Source: Microbulbifer okhotskensis (lineage in GTDB: Bacteria; Pseudomonadota; Gammaproteobacteria; Pseudomonadales; Cellvibrionaceae). From it: DNA of 64,000 nt. This document shows, in pieces, positions 16,930-26,377 of the stretch. Below the pieces are notes generated by a model, which saw nothing but the letters and a program-made list of their open reading frames with translations, did no database searches and was not told where the DNA came from. A program made the position numbers and the translations under genes. The number at the start of each line of letters is the position of its first letter. The stretch's first letter is position 1. The stretch spans positions 29,601-93,600 of the forward strand of contig NZ_JALBWM010000006.1 in assembly GCF_023895975.1 (NCBI RefSeq), given 5' to 3'.

Positions 16930-17592
16930 ATGAGGTATAGGATGACTCTTGCTAAAAGTATCGTCAACTTAATTGTATTAGGGCTTATTCTGAGCGCCTG
17001 CAGCCATACTATCCAGGTAGATGGAAACTATCCAGCACCGATAGGGGACCAATTACCGCTCACCGTAGGATTCTATCTCAGTGAGGACTTCAAAAGCTTT
17101 ACCTACAAAGAAGATAGCGAAGATCGTGAAGAATGGAGTATCAGCACCGGGCAGGCACAGAGAAATCTTTTTGAAACTGTTCTTGGCTCAATGTTTACTG
17201 ATGCCGTGTCGCTATCCAAATACCCGCAGGATCTTCCGGAAAATATCGAAATAGTAATAATCCCCGAGGTACGTGAACTGCAATTTACTATGCCACGTGA
17301 AACCCGGGTCAATATTTTCGAAGTTTGGATCAAATATAATATGACAGCTTTCGATCCCAATGGAGAGCAAGTTGCCAATTGGGTTATAACCGCTTACGGG
17401 AAGACCCCGACCGCATTTCTAAAATCCCAGGAACAGGCGCTCGCACAAGCTATCAATATCGCTCTTCGTGACGCCGGCGCAAATCTCTATACCGGTTTTG
17501 AAAAAATTCCAGAATTGCAGGCTTTCCTTTCTGGAAAACGCAGATCACTTTCTTTGCGGGAATTTAAAGTGAAAGCTAAAAAGGCTGAATAG
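16930..17592 (+). CDS. Lipoprotein of unknown function
   Basis: A 220-residue lipoprotein with an excellent AAAGGAGGAA ribosome site before ATG 16930. The signal sequence ends in the lipobox L-S-A-C (Cys24). The mature domain is alpha/beta and includes LPLTVGFYLSEDFKSF, an IVIIPEVRELQFTMPRETRV strand pair and a TAYGKTPTAFLKSQEQALAQ helix. This pattern resembles small envelope lipoproteins related to LptE-like or ABC-transporter-auxiliary folds, but I cannot name it. It sits 23 bases after VWA 2 and 12 bases before another lipoprotein gene. Confidence 0.75.
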   Translation: MRYRMTLAKSIVNLIVLGLILSACSHTIQVDGNYPAPIGDQLPLTVGFYLSEDFKSFTYKEDSEDREEWSISTGQAQRNLFETVLGSMFTDAVSLSKYPQDLPENIEIVIIPEVRELQFTMPRETRVNIFEVWIKYNMTAFDPNGEQVANWVITAYGKTPTAFLKSQEQALAQAINIALRDAGANLYTGFEKIPELQAFLSGKRRSLSLREFKVKAKKAE

Positions 17593-17604
17593 GAGGAGTT
17601 TATC

Positions 17605-18267
17605 GTGTTCAAGCCCCTTATTGTTACAATTATTATCTTTGTCAGCGGCTGTACCACTGTTGTTATTGATGAGTATCGGCGTAGTGATGGCGAACTCACC
17701 GAGGGCGACTCCGTCGTCATCCTCGGCCGTCGTCATTCCAGCGAGTATGAAACTGAGCCAGATTTAATCGCTTGTGTCGGCAGGGAACTACACAATCCGG
17801 AACAAGGTGTAAATATCATCCCGGAAAAAGAGTTCGTCGACATAATGTACCCCTGGTTTGAACCCAGAACCGCACCCATGCATGTCCGCTCACTCGACCG
17901 TCTAATGGAAAACAAAAATGTTCGTGAGCGCATGGAGGCCTACGGAGTCAAATATATCGTTTGGATCGATGGATCAACCGAAACTACGGCCAGTGCAGGC
18001 TCTATTAGCTGCACAATCAGCACTGGCGGTGCCGGATGCTTTGGTTTTGGAACCTGGGACAAAGAATCAGACTATGAAGCAGCCGTTTGGGACTTCAGGG
18101 ACAGAGAACTCTCAGGAAAACTCAGCGCTGATGCCAAGGGAACTTCCTATATGCCTGCAATCGTCATCCCTATTCCGCTTATTGCCAGAGTACAAAATAA
18201 TGCTTGCAAAGGCATGGCGCTGCAACTTCAACAATTTTTGGTGCCGTCGGGAGCACCCAATTCATAA
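17605..18267 (+). CDS. Lipoprotein of unknown function, Cys-rich
   Basis: A 220-residue lipoprotein from GTG 17605 with AGGAGGAG upstream. The lipobox is V-S-G-C at Cys16. The mature protein begins with beta strands (GDSVVILGRR), has a Cys in the LIACVGREL segment, and a Cys pair in ISCTISTGGAGCFGFG. Near the end it carries the hydrophobic segment MPAIVIPIPLIARVQNNACK, which reads like a domain core strand rather than a membrane helix. It is the second of two adjacent small lipoproteins following the VWA pair. I do not recognise the family. Confidence 0.75.
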   Translation: MFKPLIVTIIIFVSGCTTVVIDEYRRSDGELTEGDSVVILGRRHSSEYETEPDLIACVGRELHNPEQGVNIIPEKEFVDIMYPWFEPRTAPMHVRSLDRLMENKNVRERMEAYGVKYIVWIDGSTETTASAGSISCTISTGGAGCFGFGTWDKESDYEAAVWDFRDRELSGKLSADAKGTSYMPAIVIPIPLIARVQNNACKGMALQLQQFLVPSGAPNS

Positions 18268-18292
18268 ATAATTAATCAGCTGGAGGCCAGCG

Positions 18293-19756
18293 ATGGTGAC
18301 ATATATCAATCGGATTATTACCTGCTCGATTGTAGTGCTCTTTGCCGGGTGCGCATTCAACCCCGCAACCAATAAACCTGACCTGGTATTAATGTCTGAG
18401 AGCAAAGAAATTTCAATTGGCAAGGAAATGCATGAAAAGATTATAGAGAGTACTCCAATCTATACCGACCCGGTACTCACCACCTATGTCAATCACGTTG
18501 GACAAAAGGTCGCTGCTGCCAGTGACCGACCTGCTCTCAAGTACCACTTTACTATTATTGACAGTCAGGATATCAATGCATTTGCACTGCCCGGAGGATA
18601 CGTCTACATCAACAGGGGTTTACTTACTTACCTACATTCTGAAGCAGAAATGGCGGGCGTTCTCGCCCACGAAATTGGCCATATCACCGCGCGACATGCC
18701 GTCCGTCAAAAAACAGCTGCTACGGGAGCCAGTGTTGTGTCTGTACTTTCCGTATTGGTGACAGGCAGTGGTGTAGTTGGCGATGTAGCAAACCTGTATA
18801 GCACTGCAGCCGTAAAAGGCTACGGGCGGGAGATGGAGTTGGAGGCTGACCGCTTTGGCGCCCAATATATGTTCAAAGCTGGCTATGACCCTCAAGCCAT
18901 GATCAATGTTATAGGATTACTCAAAGATCAGGAAACTTTTGCCCGGCGCCGCGCCCGAGTTGAAGGTAAGAAGCCGCAAACTTACCACGGTGTTTTCTCA
19001 TCACACCCCAGAAACGATCTCCGTCTGCAGGAAGTTGTTGATGCCGCAGGCCAATTACCAGAAGAGGGCAAGGAAACCAAAGTAACTTATTACCGCAAAA
19101 AAACCGACGGCCTCGTCTATGGACAAAATACACAACAGTCCAATAAAAACCGCTACAACCATAAACGACTGGGTTTTTCCCTATTATTTCCTGAGGGATG
19201 GCTCGTTGAAAACCAACGTTCAGCCATTGTAGGTTCCGCTCCAGATAAAAGTGCAAAGATCACTATTACAATTTCTAATCGCGAAGGTAATCAACCCGCT
19301 GATATGGCCCTGCGATCTGAATATGATATACGTAAACTGGAGCAAGATGAAAAGCTCAATCAGTACCGACTAGAAGGGCACACGGGGAAAATACCCAACT
19401 TAGAGAAGGAGGACGCAGATCCTGACAGAATTGCAGTAATTTTTTACGGTAGCCGTCAGTTTATGCTCGAAGGAAAAATCATTCGTAGTGACAGCTCTTC
19501 AGAGGAAGTTGTTGATCAATATGATGACTTATTCCTGACTAGTATTCGTAGCTTCCGTCCACTACGGCCGTCTGACACTGTTGAAACTGATATTAAACGC
19601 TTGCGCTACGTCCAGGCGAATGAAAAAACTTCTTTTGCCTCCTTGGCAAAGCACATGGAAATCGGCGAATATGCAGAGGAGCAGTTACGCCTTTTAAACG
19701 GTTACTACCCCCGCGGCGAACCCAAGCCAGGGGAATGGATAAAAATCATTCAGTAG
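18293..19756 (+). CDS. M48-family metalloprotease lipoprotein
   Basis: A 487-residue periplasmic zinc protease related to BepA, LoiP and other M48 envelope quality-control proteases. Lipobox L-F-A-G-C at Cys20. The zinc motif HEIGH is at 126-130, and the third ligand lies in MELEADRFGA (about 181-190). The DINAFALPGGYVYINRGLL segment upstream is typical of the family. The C-terminal ~230 residues form a second, unfamiliar domain; its last part (YVQANEKTSFASLAKHM, ending RGEPKPGEWIKII) resembles a compact LysM-like or peptidoglycan-contact domain seen after some M48 enzymes. It is the last gene of the same-strand run. I infer a role in assembling or policing the envelope complex encoded upstream. 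Confidence 0.88.
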   Translation: MVTYINRIITCSIVVLFAGCAFNPATNKPDLVLMSESKEISIGKEMHEKIIESTPIYTDPVLTTYVNHVGQKVAAASDRPALKYHFTIIDSQDINAFALPGGYVYINRGLLTYLHSEAEMAGVLAHEIGHITARHAVRQKTAATGASVVSVLSVLVTGSGVVGDVANLYSTAAVKGYGREMELEADRFGAQYMFKAGYDPQAMINVIGLLKDQETFARRRARVEGKKPQTYHGVFSSHPRNDLRLQEVVDAAGQLPEEGKETKVTYYRKKTDGLVYGQNTQQSNKNRYNHKRLGFSLLFPEGWLVENQRSAIVGSAPDKSAKITITISNREGNQPADMALRSEYDIRKLEQDEKLNQYRLEGHTGKIPNLEKEDADPDRIAVIFYGSRQFMLEGKIIRSDSSSEEVVDQYDDLFLTSIRSFRPLRPSDTVETDIKRLRYVQANEKTSFASLAKHMEIGEYAEEQLRLLNGYYPRGEPKPGEWIKIIQ

Positions 19757-19860
19757 TTTAAAAATAATCAATTTTTATCCTTTTACTGCCGCCTTCCTAG
19801 TTTATTTCCAGGAGGGCTCACGCCTACCTGAAAATAAAAGATAATAATAAGGAGTAAACG

Positions 19861-21492
19861 ATGAACGGCTTGATGATGCAATCTCAGCTCATCCTCACAG
19901 GTATCATGAACCATGCCCTGAATAATTCACCTGATAGTGAAATTGTCTCGGTAACTCAGGATAACCCCCACTTCCGTTATAGCTATCAACAAGCGTTTAA
20001 ACGAGTTTCCCAATTAGCACACACGCTAAAAAAGCTTGGAGCCAATAAAGGAGATCGAATTGGTACCCTAGCCTGGAATGATCACCGACACTTTGAACTT
20101 TATTATGCCACCTCCTGTAGTGGCCTTGTTTGTCATACGATCAACCCACGCCTCTTCCCAGAACAAATCACTTATATAGTAAAACACGCGGAAGATCGAT
20201 GGTTATTTATTGACCCCGTATTTATGCCCTTGGTCGAGAGAATGGCAGAACAACTCGACTCTGTTAAAGGCATCATTGTGTTGACAGATAAGGCTCATAT
20301 GCCTGCTACTAACCTGGCGAATGTTTATTGCTATGAAGCGCTAATCGAAAGCGAATCCATCGAGTTTTCCTGGCCCGAACTAGATGAAGAGTGCGCAGCG
20401 GCGCTCTGCTATACATCCGGTACAACAGGTGACCCGAAAGGCGTGCTTTATTCGCACCGTTCACTGATGCTCCACACTTATGGAGTACTGATGCCTGATG
20501 TCTTCGCAATCAGTAGGGATGAGGCCATATTGCCCGTCGTACCAATGTTTCATGTCAATGCTTGGTCTATACCTTTTGCTGCGCCCGCGGTGGGCGCAAA
20601 GCTTGTTTTGCCTGGCCCAAAGATGGGCTGTGGTGAGACCCTGAGCAGTTTGATACAGAAGGAAAGCGTTACTATTGCCGCCGGTGTTCCAACAGTTTGG
20701 CTCTCCCTGCTCAAACATCTCCGAGATAACCAGGATACCTTGCCAAGTCTCAACCGTGTTGTCGTTGGCGGCTCAGCTTGCCCCTGGAGCATTATGGCGG
20801 AATTTGAACAAAAACATGGTGTTTACACTCACCACGCTTGGGGTATGACAGAAATGAGCCCCCTGGGGACTTATAATGCCCGGGTACCTAAAAACCTACC
20901 AAACGAAGCAGCCCAAGCCCTCAGACTAAAGCAAGGCCGCTCCGGGTTTGGCGTTGAAATGCGTATTGTAGATCCAGAAGGCAACACCCTCGCCCAAGAT
21001 GGCCTGGCCTTTGGCGCCTTACAGGTGCGCGGCCCCTGGGTGTGCGAGCGTTATTATCGCTCTGATAAGTCAGCCCTTACCACAGACGGCTGGTTTGATA
21101 CCGGGGATGTTGCCACTATCGATGCCGACGGCTACCTAACGATCACTGACCGCACCAAAGATGTGATCAAGTCAGGCGGCGAGTGGATTTCTTCCATTGA
21201 ACTGGAAAATTTTGCCATGACACTCGGAGATGTCGCGGAGGCCGCGGTCATTGGTGTGGCTCATGAAAAGTGGGCCGAACGCCCTCTACTTATCGTTATT
21301 CCCGCTGAGGGCAAAAAAATAAAATCCTCTGAAATCCTGGCAGCCTTTAAAGGCCATTTTGCCAACTGGTGGATTCCCGACGACTGCGTGACAGCAAAAA
21401 AGCTTCCTCACACTGCGACGGGTAAAGTGAGTAAGAAAGATCTCCGTGAAATCTACGCAGATTACTTATGGCCTCACGAGGCTACAGTTTAG
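19861..21492 (+). CDS. Medium/long-chain fatty acid--CoA ligase (AlkK-like)
   Basis: A 543-residue ANL-family enzyme that activates fatty acids with ATP and CoA. Motifs: the AMP-binding loop [12 protein letters not shown] (about 182-193), [21 protein letters not shown], the hinge region [15 protein letters not shown] and the C-terminal catalytic Lys in [11 protein letters not shown]. Length and the NPRLFPEQI segment match the AlkK-type medium-chain acyl-CoA ligases. A GGAG site precedes ATG 19861. It lies 104 bases after the M48 gene on the same strand but fits lipid metabolism, so it is probably a separate unit. An enoyl-CoA hydratase gene follows further down on the other strand. Confidence 0.9.
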   Translation: MNGLMMQSQLILTGIMNHALNNSPDSEIVSVTQDNPHFRYSYQQAFKRVSQLAHTLKKLGANKGDRIGTLAWNDHRHFELYYATSCSGLVCHTINPRLFPEQITYIVKHAEDRWLFIDPVFMPLVERMAEQLDSVKGIIVLTDKAHMPATNLANVYCYEALIESESIEFSWPELDEECAAALCYTSGTTGDPKGVLYSHRSLMLHTYGVLMPDVFAISRDEAILPVVPMFHVNAWSIPFAAPAVGAKLVLPGPKMGCGETLSSLIQKESVTIAAGVPTVWLSLLKHLRDNQDTLPSLNRVVVGGSACPWSIMAEFEQKHGVYTHHAWGMTEMSPLGTYNARVPKNLPNEAAQALRLKQGRSGFGVEMRIVDPEGNTLAQDGLAFGALQVRGPWVCERYYRSDKSALTTDGWFDTGDVATIDADGYLTITDRTKDVIKSGGEWISSIELENFAMTLGDVAEAAVIGVAHEKWAERPLLIVIPAEGKKIKSSEILAAFKGHFANWWIPDDCVTAKKLPHTATGKVSKKDLREIYADYLWPHEATV

Positions 21493-21852
21493 ACTTCTCA
21501 AACACCCTGCTCCCTTACTGAAATTTGCGGGCTTCTGGCCCGCCATAGGTCTATTCCGCCCTCAGATCAATAACCAAAATCTATTAAGTAATGAAAAATG
21601 CCAAATTTGTATTATTCGTTAAATGGATGACAATCTGGTCCAGACTTCGCGATAGCCTAAATAACACCCTCTCAAGTTATTGATCAGGCTACCCATGTCT
21701 TATTAATAACTGGCTAAATTCCAATTTGGACTTATTTAACGTGTGAAAATAGTTGGAATACTCGGAGCGTACAATTGCTAACCTTATTGATATCTCTCTG
21801 TCACAATCTTTTGCTAGAAAGTGCCGCACAGTCAATTAAGGGTTACTTTCAC
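21493..21852. other. Intergenic region upstream of glpQ
   Basis: About 360 bases with no gene. An in-frame start at 21775 exists, but the signal peptide of the next gene begins at 21853. The stretch near 21798 contains CTGTCACAATCTTTTGC, which resembles one half of a Pho box; the second half is poor. Confidence 0.35.
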
Positions 21853-22950
21853 ATGTTTAAAAAACTTTTATCATTTGTGTTAATCGGCTGTTCGATAGCC
21901 TCAACGCTCACTTGTGCTGACAGTATTCAACCTCGCAAGAAGCACCCATTGGTGGTTGCTCATCGCGGCGCCTCCGCTTACCTGCCAGAACATACGCTGG
22001 AATCCAAGGCGCTGGCCTACGGCATGCGCCCGGATTATATAGAACAGGACTTGGTACTCAGTAAAGACAACCACCTGATTGTCATGCACGACATTCACCT
22101 CGACAACGTAACCAATGTTGCCGAAGTTTTTCCACAACGTGCACGAGATGACGGCCACTTTTACACTATCGACTTTAGCCTTACCGAACTCAAACAACTT
22201 CGGGTTTCTGAGCCTTTTATAAACGGGGAAGATGGTCACCAGGCAAAATACCCCGGGAGATTCCCACTATGGAAATCCAGCTTTAAACTCTCCACTTTCG
22301 AGGAAGAGCTCGAGCTAATTCAAGGGCTTAATCGTTCGCTGGGCTACGACATTGGTATCTATCCGGAAATTAAAAAACCCTATTTCCATCACTGGGAGGG
22401 TAGGGATATCGCCGTATTGGCGCTGCAAACACTAAAGAAATATAGCTACTCCGATATTGACCAAAAAATTTTCCTTCAGTGCTTTGATGCAGAAGAGCTC
22501 CAGCGTATTAAATTTGAACTGATGCCATCCCTAGGTATGGACTTACCCTTAGTGCAGCTGGTTGCAGCCACAGATTGGGGGGAAAAGCTGATTACAGTCA
22601 ACGGAAATATCGAAAGCTATGACTACGACTGGATGTTACAGCAGGGCGGACTGAGTAAAATTGCCACTTACGCAGAAGGAATTGGTCCCTGGTACCCAAT
22701 GCTGATTGACACGAAAAATGGCAAGCCGAGCGCTAATGGTGTCGTTCGCCGCGCACATAGCAGACAGCTACAGGTCCACCCATACACTTTCCGCGCTGAC
22801 ACCGGTAAAGTGCCTGAAGAGTTTGCAAGCTTTGAAGACTTCCTGCACTTTGCCGTATACCGGTTGCGTATAGACGCTCTCTTCACCGATCACCCGGACA
22901 GGGCGGTCAATTACCTGTCACGAAACCCAAGGCATAATCCGACTAATTAA
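21853..22950 (+). CDS. glpQ: Periplasmic glycerophosphodiester phosphodiesterase
   Basis: A 365-residue exported enzyme that cleaves glycerophosphodiesters to glycerol-3-phosphate and an alcohol. ATG 21853 is chosen because it begins the signal peptide (Phe-Lys-Lys, then a hydrophobic core, cleavage near LTCAD). The GDPD signature is clear: VAHRGASAYLPEHT (about 35-48) with catalytic His, IEQDLVLSKDNHLIVMHD with the metal ligands, IYPEIKKP, and LFTDHPD at the end. The length matches E. coli GlpQ (about 358) rather than the cytoplasmic UgpQ. A strong terminator follows. Phosphate or glycerol-phosphate control is plausible but not shown. Confidence 0.93.
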   Translation: MFKKLLSFVLIGCSIASTLTCADSIQPRKKHPLVVAHRGASAYLPEHTLESKALAYGMRPDYIEQDLVLSKDNHLIVMHDIHLDNVTNVAEVFPQRARDDGHFYTIDFSLTELKQLRVSEPFINGEDGHQAKYPGRFPLWKSSFKLSTFEEELELIQGLNRSLGYDIGIYPEIKKPYFHHWEGRDIAVLALQTLKKYSYSDIDQKIFLQCFDAEELQRIKFELMPSLGMDLPLVQLVAATDWGEKLITVNGNIESYDYDWMLQQGGLSKIATYAEGIGPWYPMLIDTKNGKPSANGVVRRAHSRQLQVHPYTFRADTGKVPEEFASFEDFLHFAVYRLRIDALFTDHPDRAVNYLSRNPRHNPTN

Positions 22951-22965
22951 ATATGGATAAAGAGT

Positions 22966-22992
22966 AAAAAGGCCGCATCTTGCGGCCTTTTT
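22966..22992 (+). terminator. Bidirectional intrinsic terminator
   Basis: AAAAAGGCCGCA - tct - TGCGGCCTTTTT: a GC-rich stem with A- and T-tracts on both sides, placed between the convergent glpQ and enoyl-CoA hydratase genes. Confidence 0.92.
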
Positions 22993-22996
22993 CAAT

Positions 22997-23776
22997 TCAG
23001 TCGAACTTGGAAAAATCTGCTGGCCGCTTCTCCATAAAGGCCGTGGCAGCTTCCTTAAACTCCTCAGATGCAAGGCGCTCTTTAAAGTGACGGCCTTCAT
23101 CCTGGATAAACTCCAACCCCCTCTCCTCGGTGCCTGTGCGCAATAATTGCTTGGTCAGGCGTACCGCTGCCGGCGCCTTTTTAGCAAGTTCAGCGGCAGC
23201 CTCACGGGCACGTACTATAGCTTCCGCTGGTGCCACCGCTGCATTACAGATTCCAATTTCAACAGCTTCCCGTGCTCCAAAGCGCTTACTCAGCAATAGC
23301 AGTTCGGAGGCCTTAGCATGGCCAGCAATACGGGGGAGTAAGTAACTGGAGCCATATTCAGGGCACAGCCCCAGATCCACAAATGGCATTTGGAACATGC
23401 TATCTTCACCAGCAAAAGACAAGTCACAGTGCAACAACATAGTTGTACCGATACCTACCGCCGGGCCATTCACAGCCGCAACCACCGGTTTGGGGAAATG
23501 GTAAAGGGCACTCATAAACTGGAAAACTGGGGACTCCTCTCCCTCTGTGGAACCTCCCAGAAAATCGTTCAGGTCATTACCACTGGTGAAAATACCTTCT
23601 GCTCCAGAAATAATCGCAACCCGGATATCCGTATTGGTCGCCGCACTATTGAGCAGATCTGCCATGGTTTTGTACATAACCATCGTCAGGGCATTTTTAC
23701 GCTCAGGTCGGTTAATAGTCATTTCAAGGATGCGGTCTTTGACCTGAACCTGAATTTCCGCGCATGCGCTTTGCAT
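22997..23776 (-). CDS. Enoyl-CoA hydratase/isomerase family protein
   Basis: A 259-residue crotonase-fold enzyme. ATG 23776 is used because a CGGAG site lies 6 bases upstream; an open frame to 23824 lacks support. Motifs: INRPERKNALT, the oxyanion loops GIFTSGNDLNDF and NGPAVGIGTTMLLHCD, and FVDLGLCPEYGSSYLLPRI with the Glu at the hydratase position. The family includes hydratases and double-bond isomerases of fatty acid breakdown, and the exact substrate cannot be told. It is a single gene between terminators, near the acyl-CoA ligase. Confidence 0.88.
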   Translation of the reverse strand: MQSACAEIQVQVKDRILEMTINRPERKNALTMVMYKTMADLLNSAATNTDIRVAIISGAEGIFTSGNDLNDFLGGSTEGEESPVFQFMSALYHFPKPVVAAVNGPAVGIGTTMLLHCDLSFAGEDSMFQMPFVDLGLCPEYGSSYLLPRIAGHAKASELLLLSKRFGAREAVEIGICNAAVAPAEAIVRAREAAAELAKKAPAAVRLTKQLLRTGTEERGLEFIQDEGRHFKERLASEEFKEAATAFMEKRPADFSKFD

Positions 23777-23994
23777 AATGTTCTCCGGAGTAAGAAGTAG
23801 ATCGGGCACTCTGAGTGACCGCAATATGAGGCCTCAGCAAAAAATAGCTTTTCTTATCAACTGCAAGCCACCTTTTCAGACGATCCATATTAACCGTTGC
23901 TCTCAGGGGCGCGAGTTCCTAATCAACCACTTTCGTTGACGGGAATAACCCGGCCAGCGATAGCCGGGCCAGCCCATGCCGTAAACGACCAGAA

Positions 23995-24915
23995 TCAAGT
24001 TTTCTGTGCAGAATCCCGGCGTAAAGGTTGACACATGCAATGTACGCCGCCTCCTCCAGGAGTAATCATAGAGATATCAGGGTCAATGACCTCCAAACCA
24101 TGGGCACGGCATTTTTCAGCGAGCCCCGTATTGGCCTTGGGCAGCATTACGCGATCATTACCCAGGGCAACGACATTCACACCCAACTCCAATACTTGCG
24201 GGAAAGGGATATCAATGATTTCTATATTGCGGCTCTTAAACCACTGTACCAGCTCCGGCTCAACAGCATCGATACAAATCGCAGCCAGTTTCTCTGCAAG
24301 CATTGCCACCATCACATCAATATGCAGGAAGAACGGATCGAACTGATAGCCTCTAACCTCCCAGCCCTCTTTTTCTACCCAGCTTTTCATTTGCGCAAAC
24401 CCTAGCGGACTGGTGCGCTCGCCGGAATATCCGCAGAGAATCACACCGGGTTCAAGCACCATAAAGTCTCCGCCTTCAAGTGACCCAGCGGTGATTACAT
24501 CGTAAATGGGGATATTTAGCTCTGCATACTTTTTCACAATCGGCGCCCACTCCCCTCGGCGCCACGGGCTGAACATCTGTGTCACTATTGGCCCCCAAGG
24601 AGTCATCACCGAGGAATCACGACCATATATCTGATACGGCAGACTGCTGTCCGCAGGAATCAGGTGCGTATTCACTCCAGCCTGCCTATAGGCATCGAGC
24701 ATTTCCACATGCTGGGCTTCGGCCACTTTGTGATCAAACTGCATACCAAGACGTTCAGCACGTCGCGCGCTGGCATTTCCCGTACGCCAGCTAAAGTTAT
24801 CCACAGGCCCGATTAGGACATCATGCAAAACGCCATATTCAGAGTCCATTCCCCAATTGTTAAGGGGGGCAGTACCGCCATTATCCTGACGGTACTTCAA
24901 AGTAAATTCACCCAT
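23995..24915 (-). CDS. Amidinotransferase / dimethylarginine-dimethylaminohydrolase-type enzyme
   Basis: A 306-residue protein of the guanidino-group-modifying superfamily (arginine deiminase, DDAH, agmatine deiminase, amidinotransferases). Visible motifs: YQIYGRDSSVMTPWG, SLEGGDFMVLEPG (E-G-G-D substrate loop), HIDVMVAML with the catalytic His (about 204), and GGGGVHCMCQPLRR near the C-terminus with the nucleophilic Cys. Two adjacent Cys flank Met there. The start is uncertain: ATG 24915 is used, with a TTG 15 bases upstream as an alternative. It lies 85 bases downstream of an M20 ureido/carbamoyl hydrolase on the same strand, suggesting a two-step guanidino-compound degradation. Substrate unknown. 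Confidence 0.82.
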   Translation of the reverse strand: MGEFTLKYRQDNGGTAPLNNWGMDSEYGVLHDVLIGPVDNFSWRTGNASARRAERLGMQFDHKVAEAQHVEMLDAYRQAGVNTHLIPADSSLPYQIYGRDSSVMTPWGPIVTQMFSPWRRGEWAPIVKKYAELNIPIYDVITAGSLEGGDFMVLEPGVILCGYSGERTSPLGFAQMKSWVEKEGWEVRGYQFDPFFLHIDVMVAMLAEKLAAICIDAVEPELVQWFKSRNIEIIDIPFPQVLELGVNVVALGNDRVMLPKANTGLAEKCRAHGLEVIDPDISMITPGGGGVHCMCQPLRRDSAQKT

Positions 24916-25000
24916 TCGCCTTTGTTCCAACTTGTTGTCAGTTAGCGGCCCTATCTCAAAACATGAGTAGCGCCGTCATTAAATCTGCCATGCAGCTTCT

Positions 25001-26248
25001 TTATGCCAGTTCAGCGGCTTTCAACATTGCATGTAACAGCACATTACAGCCTGCTTCTAAGTGGCCTGGCTCTGCTGACTCCGCTTCATTGTGAGACAAG
25101 CCCCCTTCGCAAGGCACAAATATCATTGAAACGGGAGCAACACGGGAGACATAAACCGAATCATGTCCCGCACCCGATACCATGCGGCGATTACTGTAGC
25201 CCAGAGTTTGTACCGCACGACTAACCGCATCGATGCAATTTTCATCAAAAGCGACAGGAGGTGAATACCATTCCTCACGCACCTCAACCCGAGTACCTGT
25301 CTCCTCCTGCACCTGTTCGGCCAATCGATAAAGAGACCCGTGTAGATGGTTTAACCCCTCGGGTATGGGGTGGCGTAAATCGAGCGCCAATACGACCTCT
25401 TCCGGAACAGTATTACGGCTCCCTGGTGCCGCTCTCAAGTCGCCGCAAGTGATACGGGCATCTTCAGAGTAAGCCCTCACCTCGCGATACAATCGCTCGC
25501 AAAGCATGGATAGTGCCTGCACCGGATCTCGGCGATCTTCCATCGGCGTCGGCCCCGCATGACAAGGCATTCCGTGAAATATAACGTCATACCAACGAAT
25601 ACCCTGCACCCCGGTAACAACACCTATGACCTGTTCTTGTTTTTCTAGAATGGGGCCCTGCTCAATATGAGCCTCAAAGGACGCTTTAATAGCCCTTGGC
25701 AAAACCGGCTCAGTGCCGAGGTAACCAATCCGCTCCAATTCTTCGCCAATCGTAATGCCGGACTTGTCCGCACGACTGTGACCATACTCCAAACTGAACT
25801 CCCCGGCCCAGACACCTGAGCCAACCATCGCAGGAGAAAAACGTGCGCCCTCTTCGTTGGTCCAGACCACTAACTCCAGCGGCGCTTTAGTTCGAATCCC
25901 GTTGTCCTCCAGGGTTCGCAAAACTTCCAGCCCCGCAAGAACGCCATAGACACCATCAAACTTACCGCCGGTAGGCTGGGTATCTAAATGAGAGCCGGTA
26001 ATCACTGCAGGTGAACTATTATCCGCACCTGGCCGGCGTGCAAAAATATTCCCCATCCGGTCCACGCGAATCTCGCAACCGATATCCCGGCACCAGCGCA
26101 CAAAAAGATCTCGCCCCTCGCGGTCTTCATCGGTTAGGGCCTGACGGTTACACCCGCCTGCCGGTGTCGCACCTATTTCAGCTATCTCCATCAGGCTATT
26201 CCAGAGGCGGGCGCTGTCAACACGCAGATTTTGTGCAGGGTTTTCCAT
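25001..26248 (-). CDS. M20 Zn-dependent N-carbamoyl-L-amino-acid hydrolase / ureidohydrolase
   Basis: A 415-residue amidase of the AmaB/HyuC/allantoate amidohydrolase group, which removes carbamoyl groups from N-carbamoyl amino acids or splits allantoate. Metal motifs: GSHLDTQPTGGKFDGVYGVL (about 85-104), WTNEEGARF, EAHIEQGP, and the terminal GGLSHNEAESA with the last His ligand. RNTVPEEVVLALDLRHP is the substrate-binding lid segment. Length is typical for the family (about 410). It is probably cotranscribed with the downstream amidinohydrolase, so a ureido product made by that enzyme is a likely substrate. This is inference. Confidence 0.9.
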   Translation of the reverse strand: MENPAQNLRVDSARLWNSLMEIAEIGATPAGGCNRQALTDEDREGRDLFVRWCRDIGCEIRVDRMGNIFARRPGADNSSPAVITGSHLDTQPTGGKFDGVYGVLAGLEVLRTLEDNGIRTKAPLELVVWTNEEGARFSPAMVGSGVWAGEFSLEYGHSRADKSGITIGEELERIGYLGTEPVLPRAIKASFEAHIEQGPILEKQEQVIGVVTGVQGIRWYDVIFHGMPCHAGPTPMEDRRDPVQALSMLCERLYREVRAYSEDARITCGDLRAAPGSRNTVPEEVVLALDLRHPIPEGLNHLHGSLYRLAEQVQEETGTRVEVREEWYSPPVAFDENCIDAVSRAVQTLGYSNRRMVSGAGHDSVYVSRVAPVSMIFVPCEGGLSHNEAESAEPGHLEAGCNVLLHAMLKAAELA

Positions 26249-26377
26249 TCAAAGAGCTCCAGGCTTTATAATGAGTCCAATATAAATCACTTTGCCAAAA
26301 TTTTTGTTTTGATCCACACCGGCTAAAAAGCGCATTATTTTGCAACTGGTCAAAACACGCTCAGGAAGCAGCTGACT

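Noticed and set aside
4531..19756. Bat aerotolerance operon
   Set aside because: VWA and TPR proteins are shared, but the MoxR ATPase, DUF58 protein and BatD are absent, and the VWA topology (N-terminal Asp helix, no C-terminal helix) is different.
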